In this document: in pieces, positions 1 to 11,396 of the stretch
How positions within the stretch are numbered: position 1 is the stretch's first letter
Layout of the letters: each line of letters begins with the position of its first letter
NCBI RefSeq assembly: GCF_003573695.1
Contig: NC_039365.1
Location: 84,237,089 to 84,301,088 of the forward strand
DNA: 64,000 nt
Source: Papaver somniferum
Taxonomy: Eukaryota > Streptophyta > Magnoliopsida > Ranunculales > Papaveraceae
Direction of reading: 5' to 3'
The notes under the pieces: generated by a model
What the model saw: the letters and a program-made list of their open reading frames with translations, nothing else
What the model was told of the DNA's origin: nothing
Database searches by the model: none
Made by a program: the position numbers and the translations under genes

Positions 1-440
1 CTTAATTATATTAGAATGAGTTGTGATCTTAATGAAATCTATATATGTGTATGTTATCTTTCATTGTGAGATGGATTTGCTCAATTTGAGTTTATTATGA
101 ATTTCTCTTGAATTGTTTGGTAATAACATGTAATCTGCCAAATTTTTAGGATGTCTTTATAAATTCAATATCTTTTGTTTGAACCGTTGGTTTAATGTGA
201 ATATTTGATATGCTGTATATTTTTGATTCATGTATGTCCTCGTAAATTTTTAAGATGATCAGGTAAAGTTATTACCATGGAACATATAATGTGTATGGTT
301 GCAGTTAACTTGTTTGCATAAATGCTTGAAAGAAATTCATATTGTTAAGCCATGGTTTCTTGTGTTGTTTGTGAAAATGATTTATAAAAGTAAATGAGTT
401 CATGTTTTACCGTTATATGGAACATGTTTCATGCTAACGC

Positions 441-698
441 GGGTAATGATCCCAGAGAGTTAAATGGGTAATGATCCCAATGGGAACTTGTGTTTACCGA
501 CCATCGATGGCGGTTGTATGTGCTGGTAAAAGATATGTGGATGTACGAACCAAGGTTTTCGTACCGTAAATGAAACGGGTAATGATCCCCGAGATCATAT
601 GGGTATGATTCCCGTAGGAACTTTTGTTCCTGACCATCGATGGAGGTTGTCCGTGCAGATAAACGGTAGGTGGGTGTACGAACCAAGGTTTTCGTACC
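441..698 (+). repeat. ~133-bp tandem repeat with dyads inside the G1 LTR (copy in 5' LTR)
   Basis: Two units of about 133 bp. Markers are GGGTAATGATCCC at 441 (itself a dyad) and the dyad-like GTACGAACC...TTTTCGTACC at 543-565 and again at 676-698. The same tract recurs in the 3' LTR at about 3236-3492. Apparent antisense ORFs here only reflect the repeat. Confidence 0.75.
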
Positions 699-734
699 GT
701 GACCTCATGGTTACTTGTTGCGATGAGAATATTA

Positions 735-1010
735 ATTTGTGAATCATGTGTTGAAATCTAGATTATATGATTCATTGAAAATATTATTAGTGTTATGAAC
801 TTAATTGTGAACTCTAATTGGATGAATTATTAAAAGTATTATTGGTATTATGAACTCGTGATTGAATGATGATTTTTTGACATAATATTAATATTATGAA
901 GTCTTGTTTTGAAATCTTAAGATGATTTGTTAGAAACAATATTTGTATTGTGAATCCCTGATTAAACAAATGAATTTAATGATTTGCTGAAAATAATACT
1001 TGCGTGGTAA
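735..1010 (+). repeat. degenerate ~75-85-bp AT-rich tandem repeat in the G1 LTR
   Basis: Successive units resembling 'attattggtattatgaact' followed by 'gatgatttgttgaaa' recur four or so times with decay. The matching tract in the 3' LTR is at about 3528-3805. It explains the low complexity of this part of the LTR. No gene is seen. Confidence 0.55.
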
Positions 1011-1425
1011 TCATGTTGGTTGAATATCTATATTAGTGATTTTCTCGAAATTATGTCGTATGTTCATGTTGTATGTTATTTGACTCGTTGATATTGTTAT
1101 GCATGTTTTGAGATTGAGAATGCATTGTACTGAGCTGTCATCTCACTCCAATTGACATTCCTTGAAGATTTATTAGAGTTGCGCAGCGGAAGTTAGGAAT
1201 GAGTAGCTTAGTGATTGAATTGTTTACTTGTATTTGCTCGAAATGTAAATCTGAACTAAAATGATGTTAAAGATGTTTAGTAAATTCATATGAATAAAAT
1301 CATGTATATAAAGTTTTAATTATGTTCAGTATAAAAATAAAATTTAATTCTCTTTTCGACTCGTAATGCTTCGAGTTCGGATCTCCATATGGTTTTGACC
1401 CTGGTCTGGAATTCGGGGTGTTACA

Positions 1426-1670
1426 AGTTGGTATCAGATCTCTAGGCTTTAGATCTTGAATGGGACCGTAATTTTATATGTTGATGTGATACTAAGCTTG
1501 CTCGTTTGATTTGATTGGTGTATTGCTTGCTTCTATGTATTAGTTTCACTCTAGGTTTTCTGTAATTCATGCGATTATGAATTGTTTGCTTGATTGAATT
1601 GTTTTTGGAATTTTGAGTTTATTGGTATGTTCTTAATTTCGGGACGAAATTTCTCTTAAGGGTGGTAGAA
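1426..1670 (+). mobile_element. residual internal region of G1: PBS and PPT only
   Basis: Only 245 bp separate the two LTRs. A primer binding site TGGTATCAGATC lies at 1429-1440, one change from the usual TGGTATCAGAGC complementary to initiator tRNA-Met. The end near the 3' LTR contains GGGACGAAATTTCTCTTAAG and GGTGGTAGAA, the pre-LTR and polypurine signature commonly seen in Tekay-type Gypsy elements. All of gag and pol is missing. This is therefore a large internal-deletion derivative that kept both replication signals, not a solo LTR. Confidence 0.8.
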
Positions 1671-4218
1671 TGTAATACCCGCTATTTTTATTTACGGTTT
1701 TGGGTCGGATTTTCCTCGAATAATTAGCTAACCTTGTGATTTGGGTTTTTGGGGAGTCGTTTTGTTTGCCTTAGCCTAGTAGGTTATGCACTTGAATTTA
1801 CATATCTAGAAGACATTCTCTTATCACTTAGTTGTTAGGGTGTAAATATAATCACCTAATTATTGTTAGATGAATCAATGGATTTGAGGAAAATGAAAAG
1901 ATAATAAAAAGAATAAAATAAATAATAAATATTTATATAATTGTTGTATTTAATTAGTATTAGAGCATCTCCAACAGTGGGTATTAAAAATCCTACGTGG
2001 AAATTTCTTCGAAACCCTTATTTGAAAGAATTTGTACATATAGTAAATATAGGACTCCAAGACTAGTAAACCATCTCCAGCAGTATAGAGGTTTGACCCT
2101 TAGAAAATCTTGTGTGATGAAATCTTAACCGTTTAATAGTTTTTTAATTAATTATTAAAAATATAAAATATGACATGGAGGTCATTCCGGAGGTCAAGAT
2201 AAGACTTTCTTCAAAACCTTCAAAATTAGTATTTCATCCCTCCTAGTTTATAGGACCCACTGTTGGAAATGGATTTAGTTAAAATGAAGGTGTAAAATCC
2301 TACGTGTCACTAAAAAATAAATCTTCCACCTTCTCTTGGAGATGCTCTTAGTATTAAATTATATAGGATTTATTAATAAAGTAGAAAGAAAAGGAATTAG
2401 AGAAGAAATAAAAGAGTTTTAACCAAAAAGACAGAGAGAAAGAGAAGGAGATGAAGCTAAGTCTTTAGAGAAGAATTCTATGGACAACTTAGAGGATATT
2501 ATAGCTAATAAAAGGTAGATTGCTAAATCCTTTCTCTTTTGGTGTTTTTCTTCATGGGTTTTCTTGTATGATTTTGTATTGTTAGGTTTTAGAAATTTAT
2601 TCTCATAACTATGTATATTGGATTGATGATCAGGCTTGTTCTTTTGATATATTACATGATTGGGTATTACTGGTTAAAATTGGAGAATAATCCACCATAA
2701 ATTCACCGTTGAATGTTTCTTGAAATTTGGATTATGATTTCTGAAAAATTCCGTTTAGTTTATCTTTATCATGTTTTTACCTGATTTAGGTAACCTTAAT
2801 TATGTTAGAATGAGTTGTGATCTTAATGGAAGTTATAGATGTGTATGTTATATTTCATTGTGAGATGGATTTTCTCAATTTAAGGTTACTATGAATTTCT
2901 CTTAAATTTTTGGTAATAACATGTAACCTGCCCAGTTTTTAGGATGTCTTTATAAATTCAATATCTTTTGTTTGAACCGTTGGTTTAATGTGAATCTTTG
3001 ATATGTTGTAGATAATTGATACATGTATGTCCTCGTAAAATTTTAAGATGATCAGGTAAAGTTATTACCATGGAACATATAATGTATATGGCTGCAGTTA
3101 ACTTGTTTGCATAAATGCTTGAAAGAAATTCATATTGTTAAGCCATGATTGCTTGTGTTGTTTGTGAAAATGATTTATAAAAGGAAATGAGTTCATGTTT
3201 TACCGTTATATGGAACATTTTTCATGCTAACGGAAGGTAATGATCCCCGAGAGTTAAATGGGTAATGATCCCCATGGGAACTTGTGTTTCCCGACCATCG
3301 ATGGCGGCTGTCCGTGCCAGTAAAAGATAGGTGGATGTACGAACCAAGATTTTCGTACCGTGAATGAAACGGATAATGATCCCCGAGCGCATATGGGTAT
3401 AATCCCCATAAGAACTTTTGTTCCTGACCATTGATGGAGGCTGTCCGTGCCGATAAACGATAGGTGGGTGTACGAACCAAAGTTTTTGTACCATGAATTC
3501 ATGGTTACTTGTTGTGATGACAATATTAATTTGTGAATCATGTGTTGAAATCTTGATTATATGATTCGTTAAAAATATTATTGGTGTTATGAACTCAATT
3601 GTGAAATCTAATTGGATGAATTATTGAAAGTATTATTGGTATTATGAACTCGTGATTGAAGGATGATTTGTTGATACAATATTAATATTATGAAGTCTTG
3701 TTTTGAAATCTTAAGATGATTTGTTAGAAACAATATTTGTATTGTGAATCCATGATTAAACAAATGAATTGAATGATTTGTTGAAAATAATACTTGTGTG
3801 GTAATCATGTTGGTTGAATATCTATATTAGTGATTTTCTCGAAATTATGTCGTATGCTCATGTTTTATGTTATTTGACTCATTGATATTGTTATGCATGT
3901 TTTGAGATTGGGAGTGCATTCTACTGAGATGTCATCTCACCCAATTGACATTCCTTGCAGATTTATTAGAGTTGCGCAGCGGAAGCTAGGAATGAGTAGC
4001 TTAGTGATTGAATTGTTTACTTGTATTTTCTTGAAATGTAAATATGAACTAAAATGTTGTCAAAGATGTTTAGTAAATTCATATGAATAAAATCATGTAT
4101 ATAAATTTTTAATTATGTTTAGTATAAAAATAAACTTTAAGTCTCTTTCCGATCCGTAATGCTTTGATTTCGGATTTGCATATGGTTTTGACCCTGGTCC
4201 GGAACTCGGGATGTTACA
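1671..4218 (+). mobile_element. 3' LTR of Gypsy element G1
   Basis: The LTR starts TGTAATACCC directly after the polypurine tract and ends GGGATGTTACA, so the TG...CA ends are intact. It spans 2548 bp, or about 2154 bp once the nested MITE and its target duplication are subtracted. The sequence following it (AAAGC...) is Copia pol, so G1 appears to have inserted into that Copia element. The left target duplication lies outside the window and cannot be checked. Confidence 0.85.
1963..2347. mobile_element. MITE with 9-bp TSD (Mutator-type) inside the G1 3' LTR
   Basis: The ends are inverted: GAGCATCTCCAA on the left, and its reverse complement TTGGAGATGCTC on the right. An exact 9-bp direct repeat, TTAGTATTA, flanks them at 1954-1962 and 2348-2356. 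The length is 385 bp with no coding potential. A second, internal pair (CATCTCCAGCAGT near 2070 and ACTGTTGGAAATG near 2260) suggests an imperfect fold-back. A 9-bp TSD is the hallmark of Mutator-like elements; with TIRs this short the superfamily remains an inference. Confidence 0.75.
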
Positions 4219-5210
4219 AAAGCCCTTTTGCTAGTGCAGACTTTAGATAACGAAGTATTCGACACACTGCATCCATATGTGTCTCTTTTGAAGCATGCAT
4301 AAATTGACTTACAACGTTCACAAAGTATGCAATATCATGACGACTGTGAGACAGGTAAATTAGTTTTCCCACTAACATTTGGTACCTTTATTTGTCCACC
4401 AGAATGCCATCAGTATCTTCTCCCAGCTTATGGTTTGGTTTAATTGGTGTGTCAATAGGCATGCATCCCAACATCCATGTCTCAACTAGAAGATCTTGGA
4501 TATATTTTCTTTGGGAGACGTAGATACCCTTTTTTGATCTTTCCACTTTTATTCCTAGGAAGTAGCACAGTTCTCTAGGTCCTTTATCTCAAATCCTTTG
4601 GCCAAGTAAGATTTTACCTTCGTCATTCCTTTCACATCAGCATCTATCATTACAATGTCATCCACATAGACAATAAGGATGATGAGTTTTCCATTCCTTG
4701 AACGTTTGAGGAACAAGGCATGATCTTCCTGACTTTGCCGAAATCCATATATTAGCATACTTTGGGCAAACATTCCAAACCATTCCCTTGGAGACTGCTT
4801 CAAACTATATAAGGATTTCTTTAACATGCATACTTTCCCTATTAGTGGCTGTTTGGAATCAGGAGGAATGTCCATGTATACTTCCTATTCCAAATCACCA
4901 TTAAGAAAAACATTATTCACATCAAATTACTGCAGTGGCCAATCATTGTTTACTGCCAAAGATAACAAGATACGAACAATATTCATCTTAGAAATAGGAG
5001 CAAAGGTTTCTTGATAGTCAATTCCAGAAGTCTGAGTATAGCCCTTAGTTACCAATTTTTCTTTGTATCTTTCAATAGTTTCATCAGACTTGTACTTGAC
5101 AGTGAATACCCACTTGCAACCAATTGTATTCTTCCCTTCAGGTAGTTCAACCTCATCCCATGTGAAATTCTCGTTTAGAGATTTCTTTTCTTCTACCAAA
5201 GCTTGTTTCC
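4219..5210 (-). pseudogene. Copia reverse transcriptase with start of RNase H region
   Basis: The N-terminal RT block (about 5199-4927) reads TW..VELPEGKNTIGCKWVF, KYKSDETIERYK and GIDYQETFAPISKMN, all classic Copia RT motifs. The second block (4875-4555) contains GKVCMLKKSLYSLKQSPREW and the catalytic YVDD box. Beyond a frame break, 4540-4225 still reads SRHDIAYFVNVVSQFM and HMDAVCRILRYLK, the connection to RNase H. The catalytic RNase H part is missing beyond the junction at 4218. Several stops are present. Confidence 0.9.
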
Positions 5211-5560
5211 ACTTTGGGTCAGCAAAAGCGTCTTCAACTTTGTAGGAATTGTAACAAATGACGATGTATTTGCAAAGACAACATAAGAGGGTGACAAACG
5301 ATGAGTAGACACAAATTTAGCAATTGGATGCTCAGTAGGATACCCATATCGAGTTGTCGGTTTGCGTATACGAGTAGGATATCTATCTTCCATAATATTT
5401 GTGTACTCATTAGTTAAAAGATCACTTCCAGCATTCATTGACTCATCAGCTGAAACATCATTCTCATTATCTCTTAAAGTTGGTTCAGCGGGAACTGTAG
5501 ATGGTTCTGATTCCATTACATGGGGGACCGTGTTTATTCATCTGTAAACCTGATATGGTG
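5193..5560 (-). pseudogene. Copia linker between integrase and RT
   Basis: The frame has acidic and Ser/Thr-rich residues followed by YPTRIRKPTTRYGYPT, which resembles the R.R..P..Y motif that precedes the RT in Copia polyproteins. Then comes HRLSPSYVVFAN. Downstream a frame change is needed to reach the RT. It belongs to the polyprotein and is not an independent gene. Confidence 0.7.
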
Positions 5561-5573
5561 GAGTAACCTGAGG

Positions 5574-6435
5574 TTAAGGAGTATCACTTTCCTTAGGTAC
5601 TGAACCAGGAAGATCAATCCAAGGCTGATCTTCATAATATGTTATATGCTCCCCATAAAAATAAGCCGTTGAATACTCTGAGAAGTAGGATTGATCTTCA
5701 TAAAAAGTTACATCCATGGGTATATAGATCTTTCTCATAGGAGGGTGACAATACCTTAGCCTTTCTGTGTAGCTGAATATCCTAAAGAAAACACACTTGA
5801 GAGCTCTTAGATCCAATTTGCTCCTATCTCGTTTAAGAACAAGTACATAGCAAACACACTCAAAAACTTTTATAATAGAAAGACTATGAGGTTGGCGTGA
5901 AATACCAGAAGAAAAAACATCACCAGGTGTTTGAAAATTCAGAACCCGAGAAGGCATTTTGTTAATCAGTTGTGCCGCAGTAAGGATAACATCATCCCAA
6001 AATCTTTTTGGAACATTCCTTTGGAACAACAAGCACCTAGTGACTTCTAATTGGTGACGATTTTTCCGTTCAGCAACTTCATTTTGTTGAGGAGTATCAG
6101 TACAAGAGGTTTGGTGGACAATTCCATGTTCCAAGAAGTAAGATGAAATACCTTGTTTTATATACTCACCACCTAGCAGATCTTAACACCTGAAATTTTC
6201 TGTCAAATTGGGTAAGGACAAACTTATGAAATTTTTTGAAGACAACATGAAAATCACTTTTATCTTTCAGTAAGTAAACCTAAGATACTCGAGAATAATC
6301 ATCAATAAAGGTAACAAACCAACGAAAACTACAAGCAGTAGTGACACGTGAAGGAACCTAGACATTATAGGGTATAATAGCAAAAGAAGACAAACTTTTA
6401 TTCATGCTTAAAGGATAAGAAACATGGTGATGTTT
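5574..6435 (-). pseudogene. Copia integrase (core and C-terminal part)
   Basis: Reverse-strand frames give RWFVTFIDDYSR (first catalytic Asp region, near 6310) and GGEY followed by a stop-containing stretch. The long piece 6134-5574 contains EHGIVHQTSCTDTPQQNEVA, ERKNRH and RFWDDVILTAAQLINKMPS, the region around the catalytic Glu. The HHCC part precedes it near 6540-6440 (WHKRLxHPSF, HCETCDIAKHH). Stops near 6180 and 6290 break the frame. Confidence 0.85.
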
Positions 6436-6914
6436 AGCTATGTCACATGTTTCACAATGAAATTTAGATATATCAAGTTCTGGAAACAACTTAGGAAATA
6501 ACGTTTGAAAATACCCAAAAGAAGGATGTCATAATCGTTTATGCCACTGCCATACTTGTTCTTCAGAACTAGATCCACTTGTTGATTTGTAGGCTTTTGT
6601 GATGCTCTCTTGTTCCATCTCTTGAAACTCAAGGTAGTAAAGGCATCCTCTCTCCTTACCATGACCAATGGTCTTCCCTGTACGAAAATCCTGAAAAACA
6701 CAGTGTGTGTTAAAAAAGGTAACACGACATTTTAATGCTTTAGTTATCTGACTGATGGAGAGGAGATTGCAAGAGAGATTCGGGACATGTAACACCATAG
6801 AAAAGGACATGGAACTAGTTATTGGAAAATTTCCTTCACCGAAAACAATAGTTGGAGACCCATCAGTAGCCAAGATACACGGTTTACTAAGATTAGGATT
6901 GTAAGTGGAAAACA
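6436..6914 (-). pseudogene. Copia protease C-terminal part and GAG-pre-integrase domain
   Basis: The frame shows STYNPN, ATDGSPTIV, VLHVPNLSCNLLSISQITK, CVFQDFRTGKTIG and QVWQWHKRL, the usual order from the retropepsin end into the GAG-pre-integrase domain. The protease catalytic D-[ST]-G-A is absent because the sequence ends at the CACTA terminus (6915), a few codons downstream of where that motif should be. The apparent start codon at 6942 lies in foreign sequence and is not real. Confidence 0.8.
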
Positions 6915-7300
6915 CACTACAAAAAATCCTAACAAAGGCCACTAAAATCCGGCAACTGCTTCAAGAAATTAGTTGCCAAATGCTTTCGGAACTAATCAAA
7001 GACAACTTGTAGTTGCGATATTCTTCGGCAACAAGTTGGCCGCAACTATAATTTTTATTAGTTCCTAAACTCTTCAGCAACAAACGTATGGCAACTTCAT
7101 GAATTACGTTAGTAGCCTAATGATTCCGGAACTAGGCAAAGGAAACAACTAGTTCCTATATACTTTGGCAACATGTTGATCGCAGCTGTTATTTTCATTA
7201 GTTTCGAAAGTCTTTAGCAACAAATGCAGGCCAACTACATAAAATGCATTAGTTTCTTAAACATTTAGAAACTAAATGAGAACTGCAATTGCCAAAAGTT
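6915..7300 (+). mobile_element. left terminus of a CACTA (En/Spm-type) DNA transposon
   Basis: The Copia reading frame stops at CACTACAAAAAATCC, a canonical CACTA terminal inverted repeat. The next 380 bp are full of short subterminal motifs in both orientations (AGTTGCC, GGCAACT, GCAACAA, AGTTCC). They include an approximately 140-bp repeated unit beginning near 7022 and 7163. Dense subterminal repeats are expected in CACTA ends. The 3 bp before the TIR are ACA. No intact right end was found; a weak 13/17 match to the reverse TIR lies at 10899-10915. Confidence 0.6.
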
Positions 7301-10300
7301 GAGCAACATAACACCCCAACTAGATAATGTTAATTGTTACTTATATCATATGGTTTGGATGAGTAGTTGGGTGAAATATCACATGCTCGAATCGCAATGC
7401 AATAAAAAAAATTGTCGTTTATATTGGTGCATTATTTTTCAGCTAGGTAATTGTTTGCGTAGGAGGCAGAGAACACATAGGACCAGAAAAGCAGTATGAA
7501 GATTGGATATGTCCTACATTGGTTGTATACAAACCCCCAACTTTCAAATTTCCTTGATGAATTCACAGATAAATGCAAAATGAAAGAGGCAGGTACAGAA
7601 GATGCAACTTTTATATAGATCATTCTTTACTGAAAATACATCTGTTTGAGCAAGATAAAAGTTCCAAGCAGAAAAGAAATGCAAACTCATAATAACTAGT
7701 AGTAATATATACCAAGTAGACTGGCAGTAGAAACAAGAGTAGCAATGATTTCAAGTTCTTGAGGGTCTTTGTTCATCATATGAACTTGAATCGTGGTCAT
7801 CTGCAATTCCACCAATGACAAAATCCCAAGCCATAAAAATTAGAGCCTGAATAATACTAGCAATTATCCATATCCCAGCAACTGCCTTTGTTTACAATTC
7901 GTCCAACCACTTACAGTTTGAGATGATCTCATTTCAATGTATTTCATGTTTGCCACTACGGTTTCTCATCATCTTGGGAATCTTTGTCTACAACCTCAAG
8001 TGGACGCATGGCCATAACCCTGCAAGGAATTTACAACCCTTGCCAATCACTTCCAGAGAAGGAACGCTAATTTTCTCAACCACTCAAGTCCAAGATGGTT
8101 AGTTTCCCTGCAACTTGTTCGACTACCGGACTGCTTATTTTACTGCAGGCGCAAAGTCTGAAGGTTTCCAGCACTAACATAACACAAACACCCAAATTCA
8201 GAAAAACATGAATGAATTAAAAAATTGCTACAGTATCAACGAATTAGTCTTAGGGGAAACAAGTAGATCAATTGAGTCGGAAAAATAGACTTGGAATATC
8301 GCAATGCTACAACATTAAAACCCAAACCACATTTTGATCGAGGTAAGAGGGATACTCTCAGGGTCTTGTTTCGTGATGAAGTTTTGGTTTCTTCCAGTGT
8401 AGCTACAATATTCTTCCTTGGTGGTTGGTTTAGCATCACCATCTTCTTATGCTGCAACAGTGCAATCTGTCTGAGTTCATACCTAATTTGAAGTAAGTAA
8501 ACTTTAATATTATCACAAAGAAAAAAAAAATCAAGATTAAAACTTTAAAGTAAAAAAACCACATCTTATATCATGTCAATTCAGGATATGCATATATATA
8601 TAAGACCTTCACTAAACGGTCAAGACTCTCCAAAGAGAACTCTCACAAGACCTGGGGACTTAACAGTTGAATATACCGTAACAAGCCAAGCATAACCTAA
8701 TTGCACACTCAACATTTTTTCTAAGGGGAGTTAAAGCACGAGTCGTGACGTTAGAGCGAGTGATCCAACCAAATCACATCAAAAAGATTGAGTTCCAAGA
8801 AAGAAACGGGGATAAATTTTGTATGGAAATTATGTTGCTTAGCTACCGGCACAAAGAGAAGCTTCACAATCCAACAAACCAAACAATTTTGACTAATTAT
8901 TTGACTATATGCTACAAAACAAAAGAATAGAAAATAAAACTTTTGAAACTCAAATTGATGAACTACCAAACATCAATTTGAGTTTCCACAGCCCAACCAA
9001 ACATCATCATTACCTTCAGAAGTCGGTGGTAATTAATGAAGGCAGATTATGAGCAAGCAAGAGAGAAATCCTGCGAACAGAAGACAATCTATGAGAGTCC
9101 GTAAAAAAAAAAAGTTTTGGAATGACTGTAGATTAACATAAACCAACAGAACAGACAAGACAAATCACAGAATCATTTAAACTCAATTAGATTACATAAA
9201 ATGAGAACAGAGTAGGACCTTATCAGCCAGCCGCTTCCTTGCCCTGTGCTTCGTCCACCATTCGAATAATTTCACTATGACAGTCTCACCTCCTGGTCAT
9301 CTTACTTCAACCGTAAGAGTACCATTTAGGTTAATACTTCCTCGTTCCTCATGATACTTCAACCTATGACATAGATAACTGAACAATTAGCTCAACAACG
9401 ATTGAGAAGAAAATACTCTCACCAAAAAAAGCACTTTCAAGTTAAGAACCAGCACAACACCAGACAAGTAATATAAAGAAACAAAAGGGTTAGCTAGGTT
9501 CTAACCATTTCACTCCCTAAGGTAATGAAGAACCAACATATTGCCAAATCCATTTCCAATACCTGTATATACAATTGGAAACCATATGAACAAAACTAAC
9601 TTAAGAACTGAGCACCAAAAAAAGAGAACATTGCATTAATGCACCAGTCTAGATTGTGTTCTGTATTGCTTGGTTTTCTTGTACAAATTCTGAAGCTATG
9701 ATTGCGTTCCTCTAGGTCTTACCACTACAAGGATTAAAAAAAATCAATACATATCTTCCACATATAATCTGATCTTCCATCAACCTAATTGACAAGATGA
9801 AGAAATGAAAACTACCATAAAAAAAAATATGTAACTTAAACAGAATTCAAAAATTGATTTTACCTTGGTAAGATCCTCTGCAACGAATAACTAGAATCAA
9901 TTCAGAATGGCCAAACTGGTGATTATTTCAGTTTCTGATGGATACCCAAACGTCCAAATCCTTCAGACGAACCAAAACTCACGCCTAACTGCAACAAAAT
10001 AAAAACCCAATCAGCAAATAATTTCTTTTCTTTAGATCAATACAAGACTCAAATAAATTTCTGAGAAGAGAATCATAAGAAATTAGAAAAACAGAGATGT
10101 AAAGATTGAATCCATATAAAAAGTATTTCAAGCAAATAGATGAACATATCAAGATTACTTATCAGATTCATGAATTTCTACAGTTACGATCGGATGAAAT
10201 CTAATTTCCTCCATTTGAACAAAAAATTGATATGTAAATGGTTTGACTACAAAAACATTTTATGGTTGATGTAGATTACAACATACTGAGCATTAATCTG

Positions 10301-10620
10301 GGGTTAGATTCGACTGGGTAATCAAAATTGACCGAAGAACATGCCCTAAAGATTTGACGGAGATTCTATGTTTATGGGAGGAATTATTTTGTGGGTTTTT
10401 AATGGGAAGAAATTTGTTGCTGTCTTTGTTACTGATGATGATTTTTTTTTGTCAAACAAAAATCATACAGATGGTTTTGGTTTTGGGTTTTTGATTTTGG
10501 TGAGAGAAAATTATTTCTTGTTTAGTTATCTCTGAGAGATGAATGGTAGGAAGATCTGCTTGTGGATTTTGCTACAGTTTAAGTCTTAATAAAAAAAGAA
10601 GAAAACTTATAGGCAAGGAT
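7301..10620 (-). other. non-coding stretch with exon-like pieces on the minus strand; possible gene remnant or captured gene
   Basis: No long ORF and no known domain. On the minus strand several pieces look exonic with AG/GT-like borders. At about 9365-9223, LKYHEERGSINLNGT leads to KLFEWWTKHRARKRLADK with one in-frame TGA. At 8482-8356, YELRQIALLQHKKM leads to NKTLR. At 8019-7960 the piece is VMAMRPLEVVDKDSQDDEK. At 7800-7713 it is MTTIQVHMMNKDPQELEII. Phases of the last two do not join cleanly. The 10560-10480 end looks like a leader. It could be a decayed gene, a long non-coding transcript, or host sequence carried by the CACTA element. I do not recognise the protein. Confidence 0.3.
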
Positions 10621-11176
10621 GCGGGGTTCCAGCGGAGGAAAAAGAATTTCAATGAAATTTCTGTTGAAAATTTCGCGGGATTTAGTGCGCCAAAACTTAG
10701 TTATTCCCGCCAATTGTGAAACATTATATATGAGTACATCCGGATCAATGACTTGTCATAGTTTGTTGTCGTTAGATTTGAATGAGATGGGGCCAGATGT
10801 TAGAATATGCGGTGGCGATTAGATTTTCCGTGAAAAAAAATTTGGTGGGAATTTAGAGCGCCAGATTTTTGAATGGGATGGCAATCCGAGTCACATATTG
10901 GGATTGTTTCTACTGGGAAAAATGATATCATACGGATCTTACATTTTCTTATACCTTTTTGAAGGAAAAAAAAATGAATAAAAAAGATATATAAAGAAAA
11001 TTCAATTTAAAAGTATAGAGATGTCAATTTTACAATAGGGTAATTGATAGCAGTGCGACAAGTGGCACGACAACACTCTTTTGAATAGCAACTCGAATCG
11101 GATGGAACAGATAACTTTCTAATTTAAAATTGACATCGTGACTGGCTAGGTAAGGATGCCTAAGTGTTGTGAAAAC
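10621..11176. other. no gene recognised; possible decayed CACTA right end
   Basis: Mixed sequence without a supported ORF. The only point of note is 10899-10915, which matches the reverse complement of the left CACTA TIR at 13 of 17 positions. The three bases after it (GGA) do not match the ACA before the left TIR, so it is a weak candidate. Confidence 0.25.
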
Positions 11177-11396
11177 AAGTATGCCAAAGCCATATCTGCG
11201 TTCAATGCACTTGTCCAAGTATGCCTAAGCCATATCTGCGTTCAATGCACTTGTCCAAGTATGCCTAAGCCATATCTGCGTTCAATGCACTTCAACCTTT
11301 TCAAAAAGACCACGTATCATCTTCGAGATCGTCAAAAGTGTTGTGAAAACAAGTATGCCTAAGCCATATCTGCGTTTAATGCACTTGTCCAAGTAT
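11177..11396. repeat. 40-bp tandem repeat, 3 units plus a displaced fourth
   Basis: The unit runs from AAGTATGCC to GCACTTGTCC (with AAGCCATATCTGCG in the middle) and starts at 11177, 11217 and 11257 with one or two changes. A fourth unit starts at 11351. The 13 bases GTGTTGTGAAAAC precede both the first unit and the fourth, so a larger segment of about 174 bp was also duplicated. The reverse strand reads through as DKCIERRYGxGIL, probably a by-product of the flanking Copia frame. Confidence 0.85.

Larger units (their letters stand above)
1..1425 (+). mobile_element. 5' LTR (partial) of Ty3/Gypsy element G1
   Basis: This is the 3' part of a long LTR that begins left of the window. It aligns base for base, with scattered substitutions, to 2795-4218, so the two are an LTR pair. 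It ends in TTACA at 1421-1425 and is followed at once by a tRNA-Met-type primer binding site. No ORF inside it is credible. The sequence holds two tandem repeat tracts, described separately. The GTAATACCC start of the partner LTR and the adjacent PBS are typical of Tekay/Del-type chromoviruses; that clade assignment is inference. Confidence 0.85.
4219..6914 (-). mobile_element. degenerate Ty1/Copia pol, truncated at both ends
   Basis: Reading right to left the order is protease end, GAG-pre-integrase, integrase, reverse transcriptase, start of RNase H. That is the Copia order, with integrase before RT. The reading frame breaks into at least five pieces by stops and frameshifts, so the element is dead. 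Its 3' end stops exactly at the G1 LTR end (4218) and its 5' end stops at a CACTA terminus (6915). No LTR of this element is seen in the window. The subdomains are listed separately. Confidence 0.9.

Noticed and set aside
429..3541. Antisense ORFs of 85-95 codons in the first 3.5 kb
   Set aside because: They coincide with the 133-bp dyad repeat in both LTRs and overlap each other in several frames.
9727..9745. CACTACAAGGATTAAAAAA as another CACTA terminus
   Set aside because: No subterminal repeats beside it and no partner end; a single short motif in AT-rich DNA is expected by chance.
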